NCBI RefSeq assembly: GCF_001540865.1
Contig: NC_033632.1
Span: forward strand, 7,429,332-7,493,331
DNA length: 64,000 nucleotides
Source of the DNA: Ananas comosus
Taxonomy: Eukaryota; Streptophyta; Magnoliopsida; Poales; Bromeliaceae
Direction of reading: 5' to 3'
Part shown: positions 12,241 to 23,000 of the stretch, one piece after another
Numbering within the stretch: position 1 is the first letter of the stretch
Layout: each line of letters begins with the position of its first letter
Made by a program: the position numbers and the translations under genes
Notes under the pieces: model-generated
What the model was told of the DNA's origin: nothing
Seen by the model: only the letters and a program-made list of their open reading frames with translations
Databases searched by the model: none

Positions 12241-13206
12241 ACAAGGTCGGCCAGATCTGGGGTTTCGTGCATAGAAACCCTAGATGCACAATGTATACAA
12301 AGTGTAATTTTGCACAAAAGGCCACCGAAGCTTGGTATGTCTTACCCAGTCCTTCATAGTGGGTAACAATCGCGTATTCGCACCTCCATATTCGATCTCG
12401 TGCGATTCGGTACATAAAATATGGGGACTTTTGCGAGAATTGCAATTAGTCACTTTAGACCCCTTTTCGAACATCATGCGATATCCGGCAATCCGTTCAT
12501 CAAAATTCTGAACGGATTGCGCCATCGCGTTCAGCATGACGGGGACAATAAACGTACGATTTTGGTTCACATCGATCGGTCACGGATTCGCGACGAAACC
12601 CGTCCGCTCTCCAAATTCCAAAAACCACACACATATACCAATGTGTAATCCCGCTAAATCCTAGATTCAAATTCAAATTTGAATCTCCTACTACTAGTAG
12701 GTACATGTAACATCCCTCACCTTACTCTAGGTCACAAACATAGAGCACGAGGAGTCTCATTATGCAAGAACAGCAAAAAGCAAAAACCCTCTTTTCGATA
12801 AAATTTCTTTTTCTCGAAAACCGTGCATCAGATCTGAAATCCGTCAGTGTCATTGGTTCCAGAATAGCTGAACCGATCGAAACGAGCTATTGGATCGCTA
12901 TGAACGGAGTCCAATACGTGCCAGAAGCCAACTCTACTCCGCGGCTTCTCCGGAAAACCAGAGTTACTATTCACTTAAGTGAAAACTAATAATCGCGTAA
13001 CTTCTCCATTCTAGCTCATTTTCTCCTGAAACTTGACGAGTGCTTATGTAATTAAATTACACACATAAACATCATCGACAGAGAGTTTAGTTGCACTGTA
13101 AAAAAATCTCAGTCCTTTAAGGTGTTATTATGTTGTAACAATTGCAATAAAACCCTCTCTTTTCTCCAATTTGCAGCAGACCTATTTTTGCTGTCGGGTC
13201 CAATGT

Positions 13207-13404
13207 GTATCAGTACAGGCTGGGTGTTACCGGTTACACAATCTCGCAGAGGCAAATTCGAGAGCAATTGCTCGGGTTTTGCAAAAGTGTACCGGTACAC
13301 ACCAGGGGTGTCACCGGTAACACAACTTCGCAGAGGCAAACCCAAGAGCAATTTGTCTCGGTTTGCAGTGCTGTACCGGTACAACATCAATGTTGTACCG
13401 GTAC
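13207..13404 (-). promoter_or_regulatory. Paired-palindrome array of LTR A2
   Basis: GTAC-type palindromes lie in pairs: 13207 (GTATCAGTAC) with about 13226 (TTACCGGTTAC), 13289 (GTACCGGTAC) with 13311 (TCACCGGTAA), and 13373 with 13395 (both GTACCGGTAC). Centres within a pair are 20-22 bp apart. CGAGAG/CTCGGG-like segments separate the pairs. Confidence 0.75.
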
Positions 13405-14726
13405 ACAATGCCCAGACTTCGATTTTAGTTCTTGTTCGACTTCTCTTCACGCCGAGCAATACTGAAACCCATCTAATTCTTTTAGAACTCATCGTTAACC
13501 CTTCCGACATTGCTGGAAAGTTTAATGGGACTTGTCCAACTAATTCCTTCAGACACTTTAGTCAATTTGGCTAAAGTCCGGATTACTTTACCATAGTTTC
13601 CGTATGTTACACACACACACATGGTAGAGAGAGAGAGAGAAAGAGAGAGAGAAGCTCTCTTCTCCCTCCCAATCTCTTCTTTCTCTATCTTGATCTCTCC
13701 TAAACTTGGGGTTTTGGTGAAGATGGAGCTCGAGAACGCGTAGAGAGCGGTGGGTCGAGCCCTTGAACGCTTGGAGGCTAGGCGCGCTTCCGACTCGAGG
13801 TTCGTTTTTGGGTTGAAAGCTTCATTTGGATTAAATCATTTAAAATGGATGTGTTGGAGATCCTTAGATAATTCTAAACTAGTTAATCATGTTCTCCATG
13901 AATTTTTGAGGTATTTGGAGAAATAGAAAATCTAGGGTTTAGAAATTGGAGGTTTTAGGGTTTAAGGGTTTTGATCGAAATTGACCCTTTGGTTCTCTAT
14001 TTGAAGGATAGAGGAGAGCCCCAAACAACCGCAAATTGGAAATTGGTGAACGTTTGGTGATCAATTAGAGTAACAAGCCGAACCGAACAACGTTTGCCAC
14101 AAGAGTCCGATTGAGAGTGTCTAGAAGCAATCGGAAGCATTGTGAGGCGGGTTGTGCTTCACCGAAGTGATTAGATCACTTCAATGCCAAAGAGTGAAGT
14201 ATGATTTTGGTGTTATTGTTGATGCATGTAATGGTAGTTTAATTGTAATTATGAATACATGAGATATATGCTAAATAATATATTGACTACCATTGGACAA
14301 GGACATAGACATGTGCAAACATATATGATATATGTATATATATATGTCTAGATGTGAATGGTGAACTTGGGTCGATAAACTCTAGAAAGATTAGAAAACT
14401 TAACAAGTGTGGCACCAAGGACTAGATGGCATGAAAACTATGAATCCTAGATGTGGACAACTATGATAGAAAATAACTGATTGGATATTGAACCTAGTAT
14501 CATTAAACATAGGTTGAACATTGAACCTAGAGTCGAGTGAATCTAGGCGGGAATGACATAAAACCTAGTGTGGTTGAACCTAGGTTGTGAATTATAGTGG
14601 TAAGCTGGCCACTAGAATATGTATGAGTCTAACCTAGAGAGGTTGACATTATAGGGTATGTGACTAACCCTTGAGACATGAAAAGTGGATTTCGAAATCC
14701 CAGGACTTGTGTATATCGATAGTTCA

Positions 14727-14940
14727 CAGCCGTGGGTGTATGTGGCAGGTTCCTCTCTCACCGCAGGAACTTCGAGGTATGTGATTGTGGAAGATTCTTG
14801 GCCGCGGGTGTACGTGGGCATGTTTCTCTCCTACCGGAAGAATCTTCGAGCGGTAAGGTGTATGTGGCATATTCCTCTCCCTATCGAGGATCTCGGCTGT
14901 GGGTGTATGCGGCATGTTCCTCTCCCACCGGAGGATCCCT
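14727..14940 (+). repeat. Degenerate tandem repeat inside LTR A1
   Basis: At least four copies of a unit built on GCCG(T/C)GGGTGTATGTGGCA then TTCCTCTC and an ACCGGAGGA-like tail, 40-75 bp apart. Related short repeats occur at the same relative place in other LTRs (minus strand near 7021-7160). The apparent open frames follow the repeat. Confidence 0.6.
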
Positions 14941-15995
14941 GACTATGGGTGTACGCAGTTTTGAGCGACCCGTTGGGCGACTTTATTTGTGGATTGAAGG
15001 CTGAAGTGTATGTGGCAGGTTCCTCTCCTTAGGCCTGGATGTGAGCGGTATTCCGCTGATGATTGACTCGAGAGCGAGTTGGGTGACATAGTTTGGCTAA
15101 GGTAAATGAACCTTAGGAGCAAATGGCAAATGGTATGGATTATGGAATAGATAGTAGATACGGTAGATCTATTTGCATGAGTTGCATTATTGCATTTTGT
15201 GAGACATAAGCATAATAGTTGTTAGTTGCATGAAATTATATGATTATATATATTTGTTGGACTAACTTGTTTATGTTGCCTCCTTTGGACCTGGTGGATC
15301 GAGCGCTTCCCCTTGGGTGGCCGTACCCACTGGAAACTATTTATATAGTTCTCATCCCAATCTTTTTCAGGTACACACGCGAGCAGCACGGCGGCGCGAG
15401 AAAATAGCGTAGCTCGGTTGATAGCGCCCTACTACCGAGACCAGAGATAGCAGTACCCCGAGTCGTCCTAGCTTAGGGGTGTTGAGAAAAAGAAACAATT
15501 TGTAATAAGTTGACAGTATTTGAAAGTAAACGAATGTAAAACTAATGTAATGGGATGTAGTGAGTTGAATGCTTGTAATAGCTTAGCAGTGATGTTTTTT
15601 ATACCTTCTTTATGCAATCTATGTATGAAATATGTTCCTAGTTGGAACCTCTTGATTTGTACTATGGCGACGCCTTGGACGTACAGAAAAAACTCTGTCT
15701 GTTCGGCAGTCTGTCGAAGCGCCCGAATCTGACCAAAGGGGCGGGTTACGGAGCGTGAGAAATATCTCTTATTTAATGAATCTTATTTTACTAGCATATT
15801 TTTCTATTTTCGTTTTTTCTCTCTTTTATGATTGTATCAGCTTTTGCTGAGAAGACGGATTTATGGTAAAAATCCGATTCGACACTTTCGTTGCAGAATC
15901 CCAACAATCGATACTGGATCAACAACATTCGGTATCAAAGCGGGTTGCATATTCTCAAAATTCGATACTGGCGCGAGTATCGGATTCTCAACATT

Positions 15996-16002
15996 TGGTA
16001 TC
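15996..16002 (+). promoter_or_regulatory. C1 primer-binding site, split by G1
   Basis: TGGTATC at 15996-16002 continues as AGAGC at 26349-26353 once G1 and its duplicated GTATC (26344-26348) are removed. The result is TGGTATCAGAGC, complementary to the 3' end of initiator methionine tRNA, the usual plant copia and gypsy primer. Confidence 0.88.
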
Positions 16003-16176
16003 TGTAAGGAAGTGAATTCTCGAAATTCGAGAGTTGTACTTCGTCCAGAATCAATTAATTGTCTAGTGGGTATGCTTCAGAAAAGCCGAAGATGTCTAAA
16101 ACCCAAAAAGTGCATTGGACCTATAGTCCACGAGAGCAGATAGTGCAAATCTGCACTTCTGCAGATCAGGCTCTCG

Positions 16177-16490
16177 GGGACCGGTCCCTGACATGAGGGA
16201 CCGGTTCCCGTAAGCTTGCTGCGCGGGGAAAACCCTCTGCGCACAAGTCTGCTTTCGGGGACCGGTCCCTAACGGGAGAGACCGGTCCTCGTAAGCAGTG
16301 TGGAGTCCCAGTTGGGACCGGTCTCCCAGTGGAGGACCGGTTCCCGTAGGTGTCCTGCGAGAGCGTTGCTCTCGGGGACCGGTCCCTGGCGGGAGGGATC
16401 GGTCCTCATGTGCGTAGAAGCTGGCTGGGAGCTCCAGCCTGTGGGAGAAGCTCTCGGGGACCGGTCCTCCCGTAGAGGGACCAATCCCCG
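16177..16490 (+). promoter_or_regulatory. Paired-palindrome array of G1 5' LTR (GGGACCGGTCCC type)
   Basis: Five pairs start near 16177/16197, 16258/16279, 16314/16332, 16374/16393 and 16457/16477. The first member is usually GGGACCGGTCCC and the second a variant such as GGGACCGGTTCCC. Pairs recur every 60-80 bp, several of them preceded by CTCTCGGG. Confidence 0.82.
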
Positions 16491-17968
16491 TGTGCGAAAA
16501 CTTCGCAGGCAGAGCAGTTTGAGAAAGGCAAAGTGGAGGGGCTTGGCTGCAATTATGCCATTAGTAAGGGGTATAGAGGGCAAATAATCCTCTCTCCCTC
16601 TCTCATTTTCCCTCCTCACCCCTGTTCTCTCCCTCTCTCTCTCTAGGAAAGAAGAAGAAGAGGAGAAGAAGAGAAGAAGAAGAAGAAAAAGGAGAAGAAG
16701 AAGGAGGAGAACTTGAACGAGATCCTCACCATCATCTTCTTCTCTTCCTCTCAACACTATTGGAGCAAGCTCAAGAGGTGAGCTTCTAAACCCTAACAAT
16801 GGTAGAACCTAGGGTCGTCGATTTCTAGCTTATTAATTAGGTCAAATGGACCCCAAACATGATTAATAGATGATTTAAGCTAGAATCTAGATTTTTGAGG
16901 GAGTGGTTTTGCTATGAGGCAAACCTACGGCATCCAAATTGGGGTTTTGCTTAATAGAGTGGTTTGATCTCAATTGATGGCATCTAAACCTAATTGCTAG
17001 GTGTTTAAACGCGTGGGCGAAGACAGATTGAGCATTCGTCGAGTTCTTGTAAAGTTATCGGCAAAACAAGGCCGAACGGGCTTCATTTCAACCTAAGCGG
17101 CCGAGATAGATCGAAGCAAGTGCCGAGGATCATTCTTAGGACCTCTACGACATAAATCATCTTCGAAAGGTGGGGGGTGTCATCCCGAAGCAACTGAACT
17201 CCTTATTATGTCTTAGAACATATGAAATTTCATCTCTTGCATATGCATTATAGGATTGCATTGTAATACCTTTTCCTTATGCTTTCTAAATAATAACCTA
17301 GTGTGAGTTGAATACTTGGTAAATTGGATAGGTATGGATTCGGTCGGAAAATTGAATCCTATAGTGCTCAAAGAAAGAGATGAGCTCGATGATGACTAGT
17401 GATATAACGAGTGGCATATAAATGATATGTGAACCAAACGAGTGGCATCTAATGTAGTGTATTTTCACACTAGTGGTACGTGAACATAGGGATAGGAGGA
17501 TTCCCTAGTGAACGACTCGTGAACAAAGAACTTAGTATAGCTAAGCACATATGCATGATTGTCGGAATAGTTAAGTTCCGAGAGAATTATTGGCCCTAGT
17601 TCGTAGGGTGTCCTCAAGTGGAGAGGATAGATCAAGCTCACGGTCTGTTATTGGGGTGGTATAGCTATCCATGTCGTCGAGTACTCCGGAGTGTCGGGCG
17701 ATCGGGACAGAGTTGATGTCCGCAGACAATCCCGGGTTTGAGAGCGAGTTGAGTCTCCCTACCCAACGGGATGAAGACGTGAGTCGAGGGCGACCCCAAG
17801 GGATTCGCCATGGATTGGGTAAATAAAAGAATAAACCGTCGTTGAACATGGTTGAATTGGACATAGTAGCATGATTGTAAACCTTTACTAAATGATGCAT
17901 GCATTCATATCCCTGATTATGGGCATAGTAGCATAGCTTTCCTATTATGTCATTTACTGTTTTAGATA

Positions 17969-17994
17969 TCTATCTATCTATCTATCTATCTGTT
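17969..17994. repeat. (ATCT)n microsatellite in G1 5' LTR
   Basis: Six ATCT units. The 3' LTR has only a degenerate remnant at about 25785-25803, so the tract expanded or decayed after insertion. Confidence 0.9.
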
Positions 17995-18538
17995 GTTACT
18001 TTGCCCACTTGGACCTAGTGGGAAGATCGGCGGAGTCGGCGGCCGAGCTCACTGGAAACTATGGAAGATAGTTCTCACCCCACTTTATTTCAGGGTCGAG
18101 TGCGGGCGCGCCGGGCGAGGATCGCGACAAAGGCATTGCACCCGAGCAGTAGTATAGTAGCTTCCTTTATGCATTAGAGTACCATTTTGTATCTAAATGC
18201 TTTATGTTTTTGGAAGAGCTAATGATGTAATTGAGATGAACATGTATTCATTTTGGGAAGGATGTAATTATAAAAAGAATGCAAATATGATGTAATAGGT
18301 AGTAGATCTCTCTTTATTTCACTTGTATTACTTGTGGATTACTTGCTCTTAGTTGTAGGCACTAGTTGTGCCCTTCGTTGATTGTGTACTTATAGAATTT
18401 AAATTCCTGGGTAAATTCTTGTACTCGATCTGTTGTTGAGCCTTGGGCGGATAGGGGAGGTGCTGTCCGTTCGGCGTCTGTTCGACGCGCCCGAATCGGA
18501 CCAAATTGGTGGCGATTTCGGGGCGTGATAGAGGAAAA

Positions 18539-18550
18539 TGGTATCAGAGC
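18539..18550 (+). promoter_or_regulatory. G1 primer-binding site
   Basis: TGGTATCAGAGC, matching initiator methionine tRNA, 8 bases after the LTR end. Confidence 0.92.
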
Positions 18551-18909
18551 AAGTTAAGAACAAGTAAAGAGAGAGTCTAGGATTGACCTAGGAGACCTTA
18601 GGTTGGACAACCGTAAGGTTATAGGTGCGTGAGTGGAACGTGAACCTATAACGGTGGCGGAAGTGATTCGATTGGGTCAAGATTGGAGATACGACTCCGG
18701 TAGTTGCTAGAGATGGATCCAAGTGGTATTAGTTCTTGACTTGAGGTGGTTGTGTTGGCGGCCGACGACATGACTTGTGTGCTTCCACCACCGTTATAGG
18801 TTAGAACAAGTACACTTGTGTGCTTCCGCCCGATTTTGCTGTTGAGTCATAGTTGCGACGAAGCGAACGGGTTAAGATAATTAACCAAGTATTGGCGTTT
18901 CGGGAGCTA

Positions 18910-20035
18910 ATGGCACCAAGGGGACGCCCTAGTACGAGATCTACTCCGACACCGCCTCCTGAGGTGCCTGAGCAGGCTGAACCAAGCGAGATAGATCGAT
19001 TGCGGGCGCAGGTGACCGCATTAACCGATGTGGTGGCCTCGACGGTGACCGAAGACGGCAGTCCGCCCGCACCCTTGGTGCGTGTACCTGAAGCGGCTGA
19101 GGGTAAGGGGATTGCGGCAGTCTCGGTGGCGGCACGTCCCCCGCCGGCAATTGTTCCTCCGGCGGCATCGGGATCGGCGACACCCGATGTGACGGCCGAA
19201 CATGTGGAAGGGGAGCGCTCGTTGGCGGCTCTTATTAAGTTCAAGAAGTTCAACCCGCAAATCTTTGAAGGGGAGAAGGTAGAGCCGGCAATTGTCGAGT
19301 CATGGATTGACTCGATGGAAACGCTCTTTGAAGATTTGCGCACCTTAGAGAGGGACAAGGTGTATCTTGCCACCAAGCGGCAAAGGTGTGGTGGAAATGT
19401 GTAAAGCGAGATCGGCCTTTCGATCTTCCACCGATGTTGTGGGAGGAGTTCAAGAGGGTGATATTCGCTAACTACTTTCCCGATACGTTGAAGCGGAAGC
19501 TCCAGGAGAAGTTCTGCAAGTTGGAGCAGGGGGACCACTCAGTGGCGAAGTATGAGCAGGAATTCTCCCACATCATAGACTGTGTCCCGGATGTAGTGAG
19601 AGATGATCGGGACCGGGCCGACTGGTTCTTACGAGGTCTTCGGCCAGGGATCTACAGGCTGTGCAGATACTCAAGCTCCTGACCTTTGCGGAGGTCTTCG
19701 ACCGGGCGCTTTGGGCGGAGCATGGTGACGCTCATGTTCGAGAGAAGTGCGAGTTGCTGGCTGAATCAAAGGATAATGGCAAAATGCGCCAAGGTGGCGG
19801 TTTGGGGGGACAAGCAAGTTCCAAAAAGCCCCTGAAGTATCCACGGACTCAATACAGGGGCCGTGCGGGGCAACGGTGTGTCATATGCGGTGGTGGCCAC
19901 CCGACGTCGCGATGTGAGCAACGCTAGGGCAGGTGCTTTAAGTGCGGGCAATCGGGGCACTTCGCACGTGACTGCCCGGGAGGGGGAGCTTCACCTGCTC
20001 CATCTAGTGCATCAGCGCCGGCAGTTCCGGCTTAT
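18910..20035 (+). pseudogene. G1 gag (capsid/nucleocapsid), frameshifted
   Basis: Gag packages the element RNA into cytoplasmic particles. I chose ATG 18910 (MAPRGRP) because the Pro-rich leader ending PPPEVPEQAEP is shared with the other gypsy gags here. The capsid region is clear (LIKFKKFNPQIFEGEK, then SWIDSMETLFEDL). Near 19380 the frame shifts, continuing as VWWKCVKRDRP (19386 on), and shifts again near 19660. Two zinc knuckles follow: a degenerate CVICGGGHPTSRC near 19879 and a canonical CFKCGQSGHFARDC at 19934-19975. TAG codons at 19925 and 20036 interrupt the region around the knuckles. It is closest in kind to the G2 gag at 47219-48490. Confidence 0.88.
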
Positions 20036-20077
20036 TAGGGAGGAGCTCCACCGGCGGCAGCATCAGCAGAGCGCGCG

Positions 20078-23000
20078 ATGACCCTACGACAGCCCGAGAT
20101 GGTGCGTTCGGCCCCGAGCGAACGGGTATTCGCCGCTCAGGTCCGAGTCGAAGAGCCTGCAGAGGTAGAGGAGCATCGCCTTGTGGCAGGTATGGTTTTG
20201 ATTAACGGAGTTCGCTCCAGGGCTATATTTGATACAGGTGCCACACACTCATTTATCAGTAGATCATTCGCACGCATGCATGACATAGTCATAGAGGTGA
20301 GTGAGGGTAAGTGGCGAGTGGAGGGCCCTGGGTCGACATTTAACACCTATGCGGAGTGTTTATCGTGTTCAGTACANTTCGCTCCAGGGCTATGTTTGAT
20401 ACAGGTGCCACGCACTCATTCAGCAGTAGATCATTTGCACGCATGCATGATATAGTCATAGAGGTGAGTGAGGGTAAGTGGCGAGTTGAGGGCCCTGGGT
20501 CGACCTTTAATACTTATACGGAGTGTTCTTCTTGTCCAGTACAAGTAGGTGATTGGATAATGCCTATTCGGATGTTAGAACTCAAGTACCTTAAAGAGTT
20601 CGATGTCATATTGGACATGGACTGGCTCTTTAAGTATCATGCAACGATTGATTGTAAGAACAGGGTGATCACATTTCGAGAGCCAGGACAGAAGGAGTTC
20701 ACTTATCGGGCTTGTCGGAGCTCGTGCTTCACTGCGACGTTATCGGCGACGAGAGCTAGAAAGTTGGTCAACAGTGGTTGCGCAGCATTCTTGGTGACTG
20801 TTGTGGAAGTGGACCGAGCAGCTCCGACCTTGGAAGAGCTGTTAGTGGTATGGGAGTTCCCCGATGTATTTCCCGAAGAGTTACCGGGGATACCGCTGGA
20901 TCGTGAGATCGAGTTCGTCATAGACTTGATTCTCGGTACTGTGCCGATCTCGAAGGTTCCGTACCGAATGGCGTCGGCGGAACTGAAAGAGTTGAGGAGT
21001 CAGTTACAGGACCTCCTCGACAAGCAATTCATCTGACCAAGTGTATCACCGTGGGGAGCCCCAGTGTTGTTTGTGAGGAAGAAGGACGGATTGTTTCGAC
21101 TCTGTGTGGATTATCGAGAGTTGAACAAAGTCACGATCAAGAATAAGTACCCACTTTTCCGAATCGATGACTTATTCGATTAGCTGCAAGGGTCGTGTGT
21201 GTACTCAAAGATAGATTTGCAGTCCGGCTACCACCAACTGAAGATCAAGCCGGTGGATGTACAGAAAATCGCGTTTCGTACGCGGTATGGGCACTATGAA
21301 TTCACGGTCATGCCATTTGGGCTTACGAATGCCCCGACGGCGTTCATGGATTTGATGAACCGTGTCTTCAGGGAGTGCATGGATCGATTTGTCGTGGTCT
21401 CCATAGACGACATATTGATCTATTCTCGCAACGACGAGGAACATGCCGAGCATCTGAGGATAGTGCTTCAAGTCCTCCGGGAGGAGAAGCTATATACTAA
21501 GCTAAAGAAATCTGACTTCTGGCTCCAAGAGGTCGCATTTCTAGGGCATGTAATTTTCGAGGGTGGAGTTTCTGTAGACCCGAGGAAAGTTGAGGCGATC
21601 AAGGATTGGCCGCGCCCGACGAATGTCGCGGAGGTTCGAAGCTTCGTGGGCCTGGCAGGCTATTATAGGCGGTTTGTGGAAGGCTTCTCAAAGATAGTGA
21701 TTCCACTTACCCGTTTGACCCAGAAAGGCACCAAGTTTGTTTGGAGCGAGGAGTACGACCGGAATTTCAAAGAGTCGAAGGAAAGATTAACTTCGGCTCC
21801 GGTGCTCGCTTTACCAGTGCAGGGTGAAGACTTTGTGGCTTACAGCGACGCATCCTATCTAGGATTGGGGTGTGTCCTGATGCAGGGCAGGAAGGTAATC
21901 GCCTATGCGTCCCGTCAGCTGAAGGGCTATGAGAAGAACTACCCCATCTATGATTTGGAGCTAGCGGCGGTGATTTTCGCCTTAAAACTTTGGAGGCACT
22001 ATTTGTATGGTGCGCATTGCGAGATCTACACCGACCACAAGAGCTTGAAATATCTGTTTATACAGAAAAAGCTTAACATACGTCAGCGGCGGTGGTTAGA
22101 ACTACTAAAGGATTATGATGTTGATATTTTTTACCACCCGGGGAAGGCGAATGTGGTCGCAGATGCGCTTAGCAAAAAGTCAGCGGAGAACCTCGCTATG
22201 TCGGTTGCAAATCAAACACCCCTATGGCTGGACAGGGAGCAAATGAACCTTGAGGTGGTTGCTCTCGAGATTTTGGCTCAGTTGATGGCGCTCGTTGTCC
22301 AACCGACCTTGTTGGAGAGAATCAAGAATCTGCAACCCGCGGACCCAGAACTCCAAAAGGTGCGGCGCAACATCGAGAAGGGTCATGGCGGCGATTTTAT
22401 GGTAGACGCCGATGGTGCACTTTGATTCCATAATCGATGGTGTGTGCCGAACAATGAGGAGATTCAAAAGTTAATCTTGCAAGAGGCACATTGGTCGCCT
22501 TATTGTGATCACCCGGGCGGCACCAAAATGTATCAAGAATTGAAAATGCACTATTGGTGGCCTGGAATGAAAGGTGATGTTGGACGCTTCATGGCGAAAT
22601 GCTTAGTATGCCAACAGGTGAAAGCGGAGCGTCGATTTCCAGCGGAAAAACTTCAAGGCCTACCAATTCCCATTTGGAAATGGAAAGATGTGTCGATGGA
22701 CTTCATGGTTGGGTTGCCTCGTTCATCGGGGGGCCACGATGCAATTTGGGTGATTGTGGATCGTTTGACGAAGTCGGCTCACTTTTTGCCGATCCACACT
22801 ACGTAGCCAGGTGACAAATTGGCGCATGTTTACCTCGACGAGATAGTGAGGTTGCACGGGGTGCCGAAGTCGATCGTGTCGAATTGCGACCCCCGATTCA
22901 CCTCACACTTCTGGAAGTGCCTACAGGAAGCCCTTGTCATACGGCTTGATTTCAGCACCGCATTTCATTCTCAGACAGATGGGCAAACAGAGAGGACTAT

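Larger units (their letters stand above)
8431..13117 (-). mobile_element. X1: unclassified 4.7 kb non-coding insertion inside A2
   Basis: It is bounded by TAAGG at 8426-8430 and 13118-13122, and the A2 sequence is continuous once it is removed. The left end TGTCACGCCCCGGGG is a typical antisense LTR terminus, and the conserved LTR stem-loop is present at 9104-9124 (GAGACAT/ATGTTCTC read on the minus strand). However, the right end (CTCAGTCCTT) lacks the expected CA, and an LTR-like TGTAACATCCC appears internally at about 12706. There is no retroelement coding sequence. It could be a very long solo LTR, or an LTR fused to something else. It holds tandem repeats, an (AT)n tract, a GC island and several perfect hairpins. 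Confidence 0.6.
6304..13611 (-). mobile_element. A2: antisense solo LTR (family A) nested in A1, interrupted by X1
   Basis: On the plus strand it begins TGTCACGCCC (reverse of the LTR end GGGCGTGACA) and ends TATGTTACA. The TSD is CACGC (6299-6303) against CACAC (13612-13616), one mismatch. Without X1 (8431-13122) it is about 2.62 kb, again the size of a family A LTR. It carries the conserved stem-loop at 6823-6843 (GAGAACT, loop, AGTTCTC) and a U5 hairpin near 6336-6375 whose inner stem reads GCATC/GATGT where other copies have GCGTC/GACGC. Confidence 0.83.
5854..15760 (+). mobile_element. A1: solo gypsy-type LTR (family A), interrupted by A2
   Basis: TSD AATAT flanks it at 5849-5853 and 15761-15765. 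The start (TATAATATACTG) is a transition-decayed copy of TGTAACGTACCG seen in other family A LTRs, and the end GGAGCGTGAGA corresponds to GGGGCGTGACA. Without A2 (6304-13616) it is about 2.59 kb, the size of the other A LTRs, so it is a solo LTR. TTTATATAGG near 6230 may be its TATA box. It lacks the paired-palindrome array of other LTRs. The conserved stem-loop lies at 15332-15353 (GGAAACTA, loop TTTATA, TAGTTCTC) followed by CTTTTTCAGG. Confidence 0.85.
5392..15993 (+). repeat. C1 5' LTR, split by solo LTR A1
   Basis: It begins TGTTAGGATTTGG and ends TCTCAACA just before the PBS. The halves are 5392-5853 and 15766-15993, about 690 bp together, and they align with the uninterrupted 3' LTR at 29645-30328. 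The split is marked by AATAT at 5849-5853 and 15761-15765. Confidence 0.88.
16003..18530 (+). repeat. G1 5' LTR
   Basis: It starts TGTAAGGAAGTG and ends GGGGCGTGATA. It contains the palindrome array (16177-16490), a possible TATA-like GGTATAGAGG near 16567, a pyrimidine tract (16586-16650), the conserved stem-loop at 18054-18076 (GGAAACTAT / ATAGTTCTC) followed by TTTATTTCAGG, and a U5 hairpin at 18465-18501 with stems GTCCG/CGGAC, TTCGG/CCGAA and CGTC/GACG. Confidence 0.9.

Noticed and set aside
14612..15004. Overlapping frames with repeated YVAG/SSL-like blocks
   Set aside because: Derived from the degenerate tandem repeat inside LTR A1.
16269..16799. 176-residue minus-strand frame with Leu and Ser runs
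   Set aside because: Covers the G1 palindrome array and the GAAGAA tract; the near-identical DNA in the 3' LTR breaks the frame.
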